Assembly: GCA_043228905.1 (NCBI GenBank)
Contig: JBHGNT010000001.1
Span: 16,492,001 to 16,556,000 of the forward strand
DNA from: Azolla caroliniana
Lineage: Eukaryota; Polypodiophyta
Length of the DNA stretch: 64,000 nucleotides
Direction of reading: 5' to 3'
Shown piece after piece: positions 9,932 through 19,269 of the stretch. Each line of letters opens with the position of its first letter. Positions within the stretch are counted from its first letter, which is position 1. The position numbers and the translations under genes were made by a program. The notes under the pieces are model-generated. The model saw nothing but the letters and a program-made list of their open reading frames with translations. It made no database searches and was not told where the DNA came from.

Positions 9932-10342
9932 TGTTGAGAAGCAAGCTCAACAAAGGTATGTGATGCTTATTGAGAAATAAGCTACAGTAGCTATTAGCTA
10001 ATTAGCTACTAGTGGACATAAAGGTGAAACAACTATTTAGTTATGAATAGCTATTTAGCTACTGGCAGCTAATTAGCTGCATATGTAAGTCACTTATAAC
10101 TTAGGTAAAATAGTAAGTGTAGTAAGTAGTAAGGAGAATAGAGAGAGTAATGCAGTGAGAGTAAGAACAGAAAAATAGAAAACAGACGAGAGCGAGTTGA
10201 GCTCTACGTGTGATGAAGTAGAAGCTTTTTGTACTGTGTAGAGGTAAGCCTCCTTCCCTTTCCCTTTCTTTCTTGAGCACTAAAAGATCCAACACATCAT
10301 GATCCGCTGTGCACACAGAAGAGCCGTAGCGCCTTTGTAACA
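9932..10342 (+). repeat. Copia-A 5' LTR (411 bp)
   Basis: It runs from TGTTGAGAAGC to ...TTTGTAACA. It contains an array of TAGCTATTTAGC-type short repeats (about 9970-10080). The 3' LTR carries extra copies of a related ~18-bp unit, which accounts for most of the length difference (446 against 411 bp). Confidence 0.93.
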
Positions 10343-10354
10343 TGGTATCAAAGC
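10343..10354 (+). promoter_or_regulatory. Copia-A primer binding site (tRNA-Met type)
   Basis: TGGTATCAAAGC follows the LTR end directly. It matches the initiator tRNA-Met complement used by many plant copia elements, except for A in place of G in TCAGAGC. Confidence 0.85.
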
Positions 10355-10471
10355 TGAGTTGCTCATAAAGAAGATTAGAACAGTACAGATCTGAGAAAGG
10401 TTGGTGCTCTGCTTGCTGATCTGAATCGGAGAGAGAGTTGTCTGTGAAGTTAACCCTAGTTGAAAGAGAAA

Positions 10472-11640
10472 ATGGCTACATAGAATGCAAGCCAAATAGT
10501 CACAGAGAAACTGGATAAAAACAATTTCCCGGCGTGGAAATTCAGAACGACAAACTTCCTTATGGGGAATGGATATTGGAATTATATTGAAGGAGACCTT
10601 GAAGAGGCTCCAAAGATCCCTGAAGAAAATGCATCTGCTGCTCAGATTAAAGCATTTAAGGAATGGAACCAAGGGGCAAGAAAGGTATTGCATTGGTTGT
10701 CACTTAGCATCAAAGATTTGATGCTTGGACACATACAGGATGCTATGCTTCCAAAAGAAGCTTGGGACAGTTTGGTAAAACTGTTTGCAATGAATACAAA
10801 GGCAAGAAAGCTCTAGTTGAAGACTAAGCTAAATACTCTGGAAAAAGGTAAGATGTCAGTGAATGAGTATGCTCTGAAAATAAAGAGCATATGTGAATCG
10901 CTTGCTTCTATCAATGTGAGGATAGAAGATGATGATAAGGTGGAAATATGCTTAAGAGGTTTAGGACCTCAATATAAAAGCTTCAAAACATCTATTCTCA
11001 CAAGGGATAGCATCCTAAGTTTTCCAGATCTGGTTTCAATGCTTGTAGTAGAGGAAAGAAATCAAATGGATGATGTAAAAAAAGGAAACACTGAGACTGA
11101 GGGGCAAGTCCTCTACAATAGTGCTGGAAGAGGCCGAGGAAGAGGCCATGGAAGATTTGGTTCAGCTAGAACCAACAACAATTATCAAGGAAGAGGACAA
11201 CATGTTGTAAGTGGAAGAAACAACATCAGAGGCAGGGGGAGCAATTGAGGAAAAGGTAAGCCAACCTAATTGAATGATGATGGTTGTTGGTATTGTGGAA
11301 AAACAGGCCACAGACAAGCTAAATGCTATAAAAAGAAAAATGATGAAAAAAGAGTGAAGAGATAGCAAAATAAATATGCCTCAACTAGTGAAGACTGTGA
11401 TAAAGATGGTGCATTTGTGATGCAACATGAAACCACAATAGTGGCTGAATGTTCACAAAGATGCAATGAAGAGTTTATGTGGTATGTAGATTCTGGGGCA
11501 TCTAATAATATGACAGGACATAAAAACTGGTTTGAAAGGTTAAGGGAATTAGAGATTTCTGGTTATGTACAGACAGGTGATAATACTACTCACCAAATAG
11601 AGCATTGTGGGAAGAAAAAGGAAAAACAAAGTATATGTTG
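10472..11640 (+). pseudogene. Copia-A gag and protease with in-frame stops
   Basis: The ATG at 10472 is followed by a stop at codon 4. The same frame then encodes a UBN2-type copia gag (NNFPAWKFRTTNFL, GARKVLHWLSLSIKD, LGPQYKSFKTSILTR), a Gly/Arg-rich basic stretch (GRGRGRGHGRFG, about 11129), a complete CCHC zinc knuckle CWYCGKTGHRQAKC (about 11285-11327), and the aspartic protease start WYVDSGASNNMTG (about 11481). At least five stops interrupt the frame (near 10481, 10814, 11246, 11270 and 11362), and a frameshift near 11600 ends it. Most stops look like single-base changes, so this is an aged copy. Confidence 0.9.
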
Positions 11641-12082
11641 AATGTTATGCATGTTCCAAACCTTGCAAAAAATTAGATTTCTGTTGGACAGATAGTAGAG
11701 CAAGGAATGCAAGTGAAGTTTAAGCAAAGTGGATCCTTCATAGAGAAAAATGGAAAGCTCATTGCAAAAGGAAAACGAGAAGGAAGGATGTTTGTGTTAG
11801 ATGTGGATATGCCTAGGAATATTACAACCATGTTTATAGAAGGTATGAGGGTAATCTCAGAAGTGGAAACGTGCCATAAAAGAATCGGTCACATAAGTAT
11901 GCAAACATTGAAAAATATGTTGAGGAAAGATGCAATGGCTGGGTTGCCTAAGCTCAAAGACTGTGACATGGGAAAAATATGTGAAGCATGTCAATATGGA
12001 AAACAAAACAGGTTGCCTTTCCCTCATGAAAGACATATAAGTAAGAATCTGTTGGATTTGGTACATACGGATGTATGGGGAC
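11641..12082 (+). pseudogene. Copia-A protease end, GAG-pre-integrase and integrase start
   Basis: A different frame from the upstream gag carries the pre-integrase motif CHKRIGHISMQTLKNM (about 11869, with Cys instead of the usual Trp), the zinc-binding CEACQYGKQNRLPFP (about 11980) and the core start DLVHTDVWG (about 12054). It stops at the first base of Gypsy-B1 (12083). The next codons are found on the minus strand from 26726 downward. Confidence 0.9.
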
Positions 12083-12091
12083 TGTCATGAT

Positions 12092-12155
12092 ATGGCAAGA
12101 CTCGAACCCATGACCTTAGATTATATGGGTCGAGCTCTTGACTATTAGACCATCT
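12092..12155 (-). other. tRNA-like segment in the Gypsy-B LTR, antisense to the element
   Basis: The minus strand has TGGTCTAATAGTCAAGAGC (A-box type, TGGTCTAATGGTCAAGAGC in the other LTR copies) and GGGTTCGAGTCTTGCCA (B-box type, ending in CCA). The equivalent positions in the other LTRs are about 17286-17349, 27094-27157 and 32274-32337, and part of it is kept at 34427-34459. It begins nine bases inside the LTR. Confidence 0.55.
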
Positions 12156-12266
12156 ATTGTAATACATAAGATATTATTTTCATTTACATTTTATTATAGG
12201 AAATTAGTGTATAATCTAGATTTCTCTGGAACACTCTAGAAGCTTCAGGATTACTCCTGAAAACGC

Positions 12267-12312
12267 TATAAAAGAGGGCACTAGGCATTATGTTGAACCA
12301 AATTGGTTCAAC
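12267..12312 (+). promoter_or_regulatory. Gypsy-B LTR TATA box and downstream hairpin
   Basis: TATAAAAG at 12267-12274 is followed 17 bp later by a near-perfect palindrome (arms GTTGAACCA / TGGTTCAAC, 12292-12312). It would fall near the transcript start, in the R region. The same arrangement occurs in solo LTRs L1 and L2. Confidence 0.65.
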
Positions 12313-12593
12313 GCCAGTCTTAAGCCTTTTAGCCACCATTGTATATTCTCTTCATATAATACATATCTTTCTTATCATCACTCACTCTCTCTCTGGATCT
12401 CTCTCTCTCTCTCCCCGTCTCGCTCACTCCTTCCTTCTCTCGAAGAAGTTCTACACCTCTCATAGTACTAATCCTTCGTTTAGTACTAATTCATTCTCTG
12501 TCACAGTATTGTTCCTGACAGTTTGAACCAATTTTTCTACCTTCTATCTCTCTCATTTCCTACTAATCTCTTATTCCTCTTTTCTTTCATCCC

Positions 12594-13700
12594 ATGGACA
12601 CTATTAGCGTTGAAGAATATCAATTTGTTTTCTCGGAATTTCAATGCGAAGTTCCATGCTTTGGAACAAGAAAACCAACGATTGCTGGGGGATCTTCAGC
12701 AAATCTCCTTAGAAAAGCAGCAAACGCAACAATAGCATGGGGAACTTGCGTTACGCGTGCAACAACTCGAAGCAACCATTGTAGCGATGCAACAACAAGG
12801 GCCCGGAACACAAGGGATTCATAAAGAACCCAAGCTTGGCCTTCCCACAAAGTTCCTTAACCAGGTATGATTAGTTATCCAAATGCATCCTTCCCGATAT
12901 CCCACCGATGCATCACGAGTGGGTTTAGTAGGCACTTTGTTAAGTGGCTAAGCGTTTCATGGTTCGCTCCACTATTAGAAAAGGAATCTCCGTTACTCAA
13001 CAATTTTGAAGAGTTTCTAGGTGAGTTTAAAGCATGTTTCGGAGATACTGACAGCATCAGGACCGCAATCAACAAAATTCGGCGATTACGCCAAGGTGAC
13101 CGTCCAGCCTCCGCATACGTTGCAGATTTTCGCCTACTCGCCGCCGATATCCCTTGGGATGATCAAGCGTTGATGGAGCAATTCCGTTATGGTTTACGCA
13201 ACGACGTCAAGGATTTACTCTTGAGCTTCCCCGAAGAGCCAAAGTCCTTAACAGAAGCAATTAGTCGCGCGGTGAGATGTGACAACCGCCTCTTTGAGCG
13301 ACGTTCGGAAAGACAGCTACAGATGCCGAGGCCAACATCAGAGCCCACCTACGCCTCAATGGTAGCAAGAACTTTTCCGAGGGAGTCATATAATGCGCCT
13401 CCAGCGAATACTCCGACTCCGATGGACATCTACACGTCGTCGAGGGCCATTATTCGAAGAAGAAAAGTAGCGACGCCGTACAAATCGACTATGTCTTTAC
13501 TGCGGTGGACCAGGACATATCACAATAAATTGCCCCCATAGGCTCGAAGACAGGTAAACCAAATAGTCACTAGTTCTAATTGTACTAAACCCGAGCCTAT
13601 TTCAGTAGGAATATCTGATAGTCTTAATAGTACTAATAGCCCAGATCTAGCGAACAAATTTGATGTCCTTAGTCAGTTAGAAGAAGAGTTAAACGACTAA
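12594..13700 (+). pseudogene. Gypsy-B1 gag remnant
   Basis: The N-terminal helix region (EEYQFVFSEFQ, HALEQENQRLLGDLQQISL, glutamine-rich coiled coil) is split by frameshifts between 12594 and 12830. The capsid region is open at 12867-13541 (PLLNNFEEFLGEFKACFGD, RRLRQGDRPASAYVADF, MEQFRYGLRNDVKDLLLSFP). The zinc-knuckle region near 13490-13550 is out of frame. A short Ser/Asn-rich tail ends at about 13698. Gypsy-B2 at 30684-31835 is the better preserved version of the same protein. Confidence 0.88.
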
Positions 13701-13726
13701 GTCGAGCCAAAATAGGAGCCGTTTGG

Positions 13727-14488
13727 TTGGACAACCCTAGATCTGTGCAGCCCATTAGTGGTTCCATTCCCTCTAAGCAAGTTAGTGATGTGTTCGCAGC
13801 CCAAGTAATAGTTAGTACTAAAGGTACCCTTCCAGTACATGTCCTAGCACTCCTAGATTCCGGAGCTAACTCTTGCTTTATGGATAAGAAATTTTCTCAA
13901 GCTCATAAGATATCCCTAAGAAAATTCCAGTGTCCAGCCTCTATAGTAGTCATTGATGGACGTCCCATTGCTTCCGGAAATATCATAGAAGAGTCAGAGC
14001 CCATTAATATTGTCCTAGATAACTTAACATGTGTAGTATCATTTAATATTATTAGTATCCCAGAACATCCTATAGTTTTAGGATTACCGTGGTTCGAGTT
14101 ACATAACCCAGACATAGATTGGAGAACAAGAGAAATCCGGTGTCGACAAACCCAAGGGTCAACTCAGAAGATGGCAACCATTTCGCTACGTCAGTTGCGT
14201 AAAGAAGGGCGCGAGGAGGAAATGTTCCTCTTTGCAATATCAGGAAACCCCTCCAGCACTACTAAAGAAGAATCCACCGTTCAACTTCCCGAGAAGTATC
14301 GTCATTACGCCGATGTGTTCGATAAAGTACAAGCCAACACACTTCCTCATCATCGACCGTACGATTGCCCCATCGATTTACAATCGGGAAAAGAGACGCC
14401 ATGGGGACCTATCTACAATTTGTCACCAACCGAGCTAGAAGTTCTTCTGGCCTATATCGAGGAGAATTTGGAAAATGGTTTCATTTGA
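13727..14488 (+). pseudogene. Gypsy-B1 aspartic protease and RT start
   Basis: The retropepsin landmarks are LALLDSGANSCFMDKKF (about 13845-13890), ASIVVIDGRPIASGNI and the C-terminal VLGLPWFELHNPDIDW. The linker leads into the conserved RT entry (LPHHRPYDCPIDLQ, then [18 protein letters not shown]). A TGA at 14486-14488 ends the stretch where Gypsy-B2 has Arg (GFIRHSKS), which is a CGA-to-TGA change. Confidence 0.92.
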
Positions 14489-15844
14489 CATTCGAAATCT
14501 CCAGCCGGCGCGCCCATTTTCTTCGTCAAGAAAAAAGATGGATCGCTTCGTCTCGTTGTAGATTACCGTGGCTTGAATAAGGTTACAATCAGGAATAGGT
14601 ATGCTCTTCCCCTTATCTCAAGTCTTTTAGAACGTATCAATGGTGCCAGGTTCTTCACGAAGGTCGACTTACGGGGAGGATATAACCTCGTACGGATCCG
14701 ACCAGGAGACGAATGGAAGACCGCGTTTCGCACCAGATATGGGCACTTCGAGTATACGGTCATGCCGTTCGGCCTCACTAATGCGCCGGCAGTTTTCCAG
14801 CACATGGCTAATGATATATTCCGAGATCTATTGGATGATTGTTTGATCATCTATTTGGATGATCTACTGGTTTATTCAAAGACCCAAGAAGAACATGATT
14901 CTCATGTACTATTAGTACTAAAACGACTTCGAGAACATGGTGTGTATGCAAAGCTGTAAAAATGTAGTTTCGGGTGCAACCAAGTGGAATTTCTCGGCTA
15001 CATCATTTCTTCAGAAGGCATCTCCATGGACCCAGCTAAGGTCAAAACGGTGGTAGAATGGCAGACTCCGCGTTCGGTGCGGGATGTGCAATGCTTCCTA
15101 GGCTTTGCCAATTTTTACCGGAAGTTCATACAAGATTACTCAAAGATCGTTCTACCTCTCACACAACTTACCAGGAAGGGACAACCGTTCATATGGTCTG
15201 AAGAAACGGACATGGCTTTCGAGAGTCTTAAAAAGGCATTTACATCGGCTCCAATTCTAGCTCATGTCGATCCGGAAAAAGCATTCATTATCGAAGCTGA
15301 TGCATCGGATTTTGCATTGGGGAGCATTCTGTCACAACAGGGGAATGATGAGAAGCTACATCTTGTGGCTTTTCACTCACGCAAGTTTGACGCCGCCGAA
15401 ATTAACTACGAAATTCATGATAAGGAGCTATTGGCAATAGTGGATTCTTTTATGCAATGGAGGCATTTTCTGGAGGGATCCTCTCATCCAGTCACCGTAT
15501 TTAGTGATCACAAGAATCTTGCCTACTTTCAAGATGCTCGTGTGTTGAATCGACGTCAAGCTCGGTGGGCCCACTTCCTGATGCGTTTCGACTTCAAAAT
15601 TACATATCGTCCGGGAAAGCACCAAGGGAAGGCAGATGCATTATCACGACGTTCGTATCTAGCACCCCGTCCCGGCGAGCTAGCTTTCGATAACCAAAAA
15701 CAAGTCATCTTGGGACCGGCACGACTACAAGTAACACAGATTTTTGACATGCCCATGGATTCCCGCGTTATCGATACCATACATGAAGACTTGAAGAAAA
15801 AAGCGTTCGCCCAAGCTATACTAGCACAAATTGATCCCTCTTGA
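14489..15844 (+). pseudogene. Gypsy-B1 reverse transcriptase and RNase H
   Basis: The frame is the same as the protease. RT landmarks are [50 protein letters not shown] and the intact active site [13 protein letters not shown] (about 14846). A TAA at 14957-14959 stands where Gypsy-B3 has Glu; Gypsy-B2 shares this stop. RNase H follows: FIIEADASDFALGSILSQ, INYEIHDKELLAI (catalytic Glu), TVFSDHKNLAYF and GKADALSRR. The segment ends at a TGA (15842). The active-site residues are kept although the frame is interrupted. Confidence 0.93.
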
Positions 15845-17284
15845 GCGTCGTGTTCATAGTCGCAACCACCAGGTACGGACTATCGGCAATTCAAATACCA
15901 TGATGGATTACTCTTCTTTAAAGAACTTTTGTATGTTCCTAATGGTTCTTGCCGCCTTCGAGTAGTTCAAAACTGCCATGACACATATACAAGTGCGCAT
16001 TTTGGTAGTATTAAAACATTACATTTAGTACAACTACCATTCTGGTGGCCCTGTATGCGACAATTTGTCGAGGATTTTGTTCGGACTTGTGATACATGTT
16101 GCAGAGCGAAAATGCCAAGGCATCATCCATATGGTTTATTAGAACCATTACCAATTCCAAGCAAGCCGTGGCATTCCATTGCTCTAGACTTCATCACAGA
16201 TCTTCCAGTCTCTAAGGGGTTCAATGCGATTCTAACAGTGGTCGATCGATACACGAAGATGGCTCATTTCTTGCCATGTACTAAGGAGATCTCGAGTGAA
16301 GACACTGCCAAAATTGTCATGCGTGAAGTATGTCGGCATCATGGACTTCCCGATAGTATCATCAACGACCGTGGGCCCTAGTTCGTGTCAAAATTCTAGA
16401 AGCACCTTTTTAACATGCTCAAGGTCTCTTGTAACCTCTCCTCCGGCTACCACCCACAAACCAACGGCCAAGCTGAACGAACAAATCAAACGCTGGAGCA
16501 GTATCTGCGGTGCTTTCTTAGTTATCATCAGGACGACTGGGCAGATATTCTCCACTTCGCCGAATTTGCCTATAACAACTCTATCCACGCATCCACTAAA
16601 GTTACGCCATTTTATGCTTATACGGGATGTCACCCCCGGTGGAGTGTACTTGAAACCCCAGAGGTGTCCACAAATCCGTGCGCGGAGGATCGTTTGGAGC
16701 GGTTACGCAAGATACAAGCGGATTTATCTACTCATCTCCAGCAAGCTTAACAAACACACAAGGTCTACGTGGATCGTCATCGACTTCCATCCAGTTTTAA
16801 TATTGGAGATCGGGTGTGGCTGCTACGACGACACATCAAGACTACTTGCCCATGTGAGAAGTTGGATTATCGGCGATTAGGTCCTTTCCGTATTATTGGA
16901 CAGATTAATGATGTCACTTTTCGTCTCGATCTACCTCCTCAACTTCGGATACATCCGGTGTTTCATAGTTCTCTCCTCGAACCCTACCACGAGAGCACCA
17001 TCCCAAGACGTCTTATCCAACCTCCACCCCCCATCGAGCTTGAAGATGGGCCGGAGTACGAGGTTGCCGCCATCCTTGATTCCAAGATTGTTCGCAACAA
17101 GCTCTACTATCTAGTCGATTGGCTAGGCTATAGTCCCAACGAACGTACTTGGGAACCGATCGAGAATGTGACCAATACTCGTGCTCTTCTTGAAGACTTC
17201 CATCGTCAATATCCACACAAACCGGGTCCTCAATCCAAGACGACTCGTGACACTCGTCGTTTTAAAAGGGGGATAGTGTCATGA
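15845..17284 (+). pseudogene. Gypsy-B1 integrase with C-terminal chromodomain
   Basis: The HHCC zinc-binding part (NCHDTYTSAHFG, CDTCCRAK) is at about 15970-16110. The core has ALDFITDLPV (Asp), IINDRGP (Asp) and HPQTNGQAERTNQTL (Glu), so the catalytic triad is present. Stops occur at 16379 (TAG for Gln), 16397 (TAG for Trp) and 16748 (TAA for Gln). The chromodomain (about 17050-17220) shows EYEVAAILDSKI, YYLVDWLGYSPNERTWEP and a final helix. Chromodomains bind histone marks and steer chromovirus insertion. The coding region overlaps the polypurine tract and ends 8 bp inside the 3' LTR. Confidence 0.94.
17264..17276 (+). promoter_or_regulatory. Gypsy-B1 polypurine tract
   Basis: The purine run AAAAGGGGGATAG directly precedes the TGTCATG start of the 3' LTR. 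The same tract stands in Gypsy-B2 (27167-27180, complement) and Gypsy-B3 (about 34469-34484, complement). Confidence 0.85.
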
Positions 17285-17700
17285 TATGGCAAGACTCGAA
17301 CCCATGACCTTAGGTTATATGGGTCGAGCTCTTGACCATTAGACCATCTATTGTAATATGTAGGATATTATTTTCATTTACATTTTATTATAGGAAATTA
17401 GTGTATATTCCAGATTTCTCTGGAACATTCTAGAAGCTTCAGGATTACTTCTGAAAACACTATAAAAGAGGGCACTAGGCATTATGTTGAACCAAATTGG
17501 TTCAACGCCAGTCTTAAGCCTTTTAGCCACCATTGTATATTCTCTTCATATAATGCATATCTTTCTTATCATCACTCTCTCTCTCTCTCTCTCCCCGTCT
17601 CGCTCACTCCTTCCTTCTCTCGAAGAAGTTTTACACCTCTCATAGTGCTAATCCTTCGTTTAGTACTAATTCCTTCTCAGTCTCAGTACTGTTCTTGACA
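17277..17700 (+). repeat. LTR at the right end of Gypsy-B1 (424 bp)
   Basis: It has the same family features as 12083-12520 (tRNA-like start, TATA, hairpin, CT tract) but a shorter CT tract and private changes such as GTTTTACAC. The following GCTAC (17701-17705) is the reverse complement of GTAGC beside Gypsy-B2 (32347-32351), so this LTR was originally one end of the insertion in Copia-A RNase H. Confidence 0.92.
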
Positions 17701-17756
17701 GCTACTCCATGAAATAGTTGCACTTCCCAATGTAAACATATATCCACTCGACTGGA
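17701..17756 (-). pseudogene. Copia-A RNase H fragment (inverted)
   Basis: Read leftward it gives SSGYMFTLGSATISWSS, the strand preceding the KKQ...STKAEY segment that continues at 32347. It ends at the GTAGC target duplication and is truncated at about 17756, where unrelated sequence starts. Confidence 0.85.
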
Positions 17757-18554
17757 CCAAAGGGAATTGTTGGAACAAATATGGAGAAGGCAATGAAGAA
17801 AGCGAAAGAAATACAAACCGACACGGAAAGACACGACTAGTCAGATGACCGGGAACAAGGAACCAAAAGTACAACCAAATGGGCAGAACTCGCCGGAATG
17901 GCCGGACAACGGGCAAGAGTGGCCGGAGTGACTGGATAGCAGCCGAAGTGTCTAAGTGGCCGGACAACAGTCAGAGCGACCGTAGAGAGGTTGGAATGGC
18001 CGAATAACGGCCAAATAGCGGCTGAAGAGCAACTGGGCAACAGTCTGAGCGGTTGGAGAGCGGTCAGAAAGGCCGGAAACCAGTCGGAATAACCGGATGC
18101 AGACAGGCGGCCGGGACGACGGATCAGATGCAAGATCGAAAGACGACGGAAAACAATCGAACTGACAGCCGAAAAATCGACCGGAATGAGCCGGACTAAG
18201 ATGGCTCGAAGGCTAGAACACCGACAGAGACGGAGGAGAGGCCGGAGAGTGACCTAAGAGTGGTCGTAGTGGCCGAACAGCGCCAGAACGGAGGCGGCCG
18301 GACCAGACGATGCCGGACAACGACGAAGATGGAGACGGACAAACAGCGGGACGACGGCCAAACAGAGTCAAAGAGTGACAGAGATGATAGTCGAAATGTA
18401 TAGCCACGACAATGGCAACGGCAACGGCAACGACCAGATGATGGGACATTGACACCGAAAAGTGACGTAGCCGGCAACAGAGCCGCCGAAAAGCGAAGGA
18501 GACAATGACAACGACGGAGAGTAGGTCGACGAGCGGAGGAAGAAATGGCTTGAA
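17757..18554. repeat. Unassigned GGCCGGAA-rich diverged repeat tract
   Basis: There is no supported gene. The plus strand is purine-rich and dominated by loose repeats of GGCCGGA, GCGGNCGGA and AACGGCCA with a period of roughly 20-30 bp. Six-frame reading gives only low-complexity Ser/Arg/Pro-rich peptides. It continues as the tract at 24036-24486, from which it was separated by Copia-C1. It may be the LTR or leader of an unrecognised element that replaced the RT part of Copia-A. Confidence 0.4.
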
Positions 18555-18559
18555 ACTAC

Positions 18560-19238
18560 TGTTGGGATTTCGGTCCCTCCGGATGGGATGTCCGGAGATG
18601 AATGACGGCAAGCCCGGAGGCTGTTACGGAACCGTAGGATGAAGAGTACCCGGCATGAAGCCGGATGAAGAGTACCAGGTTACGGAGCCGGATGATGAAG
18701 ACCCCGGCTACGGAGCCGGATGCTGAAGACCCCGGCTACGGAGCCGGATGATGAAGACCCCGGCTACGGAGCCGGATGACGAATGTACCCGGAGAGAGAG
18801 ATCCGGATGCGGGGACATATTTGTGAATATGTTTGCCAAGAGCCCTTGAGGTTATATTTGTAAATAGCCCGAAAGTCATATGTGTATAAATATGACTTAG
18901 GGCAAACAGTTGATGTTGTTGCTTAATTTTCATGCGAAGTGAGAGCAGCCGAGAGAGAGAGAGAGAGAGAGACGAAGAGGTCGTTGCCTCTGTGTATTGC
19001 CGCCGCCTGTGGCGAAGACAGTGAGCTCAAGGTTGTTGCCTTGTAGCTTCACCAGTGTACATCCCTGTTCATAGTGATAGTTGGAGTTTGAGGCTCCCGT
19101 GGTTTTTCCCATTTAGGGTTTTCCACGTAAAACATCCAGTGTACCTTTCTCTCTATTGTCTTTCGTGCATTGTTGTATTTCCCGTTTTCTGTGAATCGAT
19201 CCTGTTCCTCGGTTGTGGCCGAGCACGGAATTTCAATA
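18560..19238 (+). repeat. Copia-C1 5' LTR (679 bp)
   Basis: It starts TGTTGGGATTTCGG and ends TTTCAATA, a TG...TA terminus fixed by the ACTAC duplication after the 3' copy. U3 has an array of about four 28-bp units of the type GATGAAGACCCCGGCTACGG (about 18660-18785), a TATAAATA box (18895-18902) and a GA repeat (about 18952-18972). U5 differs from that of Copia-C2. Confidence 0.92.
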
Positions 19239-19241
19239 AAG

Positions 19242-19253
19242 TGGTATCAGAGC
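19242..19253 (+). promoter_or_regulatory. Copia-C1 primer binding site (initiator tRNA-Met)
   Basis: TGGTATCAGAGC, three bases after the LTR, is the exact plant initiator-Met primer motif. The start codon follows only 16 bases later. Confidence 0.95.
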
Positions 19254-19269
19254 GACGATAACACAGAAG

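Larger units (their letters stand above)
12083..12520 (+). repeat. Gypsy-B1 5' LTR (438 bp)
   Basis: It runs from TGTCATGATATGG to TTCCTGACA. It has a tRNA-like segment at 12092-12155 (antisense), a TATAAAAG box at 12267-12274, a hairpin GTTGAACCA-AAT-TGGTTCAAC at 12292-12312 and a CT tract near 12385-12412 interrupted by GGATC. A similar GATC interruption occurs only in the LTR at 26727-27166, not in those at 17277 or 31909. This supports a common origin of this pair. Confidence 0.93.
12083..17700 (+). mobile_element. Gypsy-B1, chromovirus with two LTRs (recombinant copy)
   Basis: LTRs 12083-12520 and 17277-17700 enclose gag, protease, RT, RNase H, integrase and a chromodomain. The flanks do not match each other (GGGAC on the left, GCTAC on the right). 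Each instead matches, in reverse complement, the flank of Gypsy-B2. The copy is thus a hybrid: left part from one insertion, right part from another. It is inactive because of several nonsense codons. Confidence 0.92.

Noticed and set aside
12083-17700. Gypsy-B1 as a simple insertion that has lost its target duplication
   Set aside because: The mismatched flanks are each found beside Gypsy-B2 in reverse complement, and Copia-A coding is inverted between them. Inversion explains all four flanks.
18213-18611. Minus-strand open frames at 17837-18611 as possible genes
   Set aside because: Low-complexity Leu/Ser/Arg/Pro peptides from repetitive GGCCGGA-type DNA, partly running into the Copia-C1 LTR.
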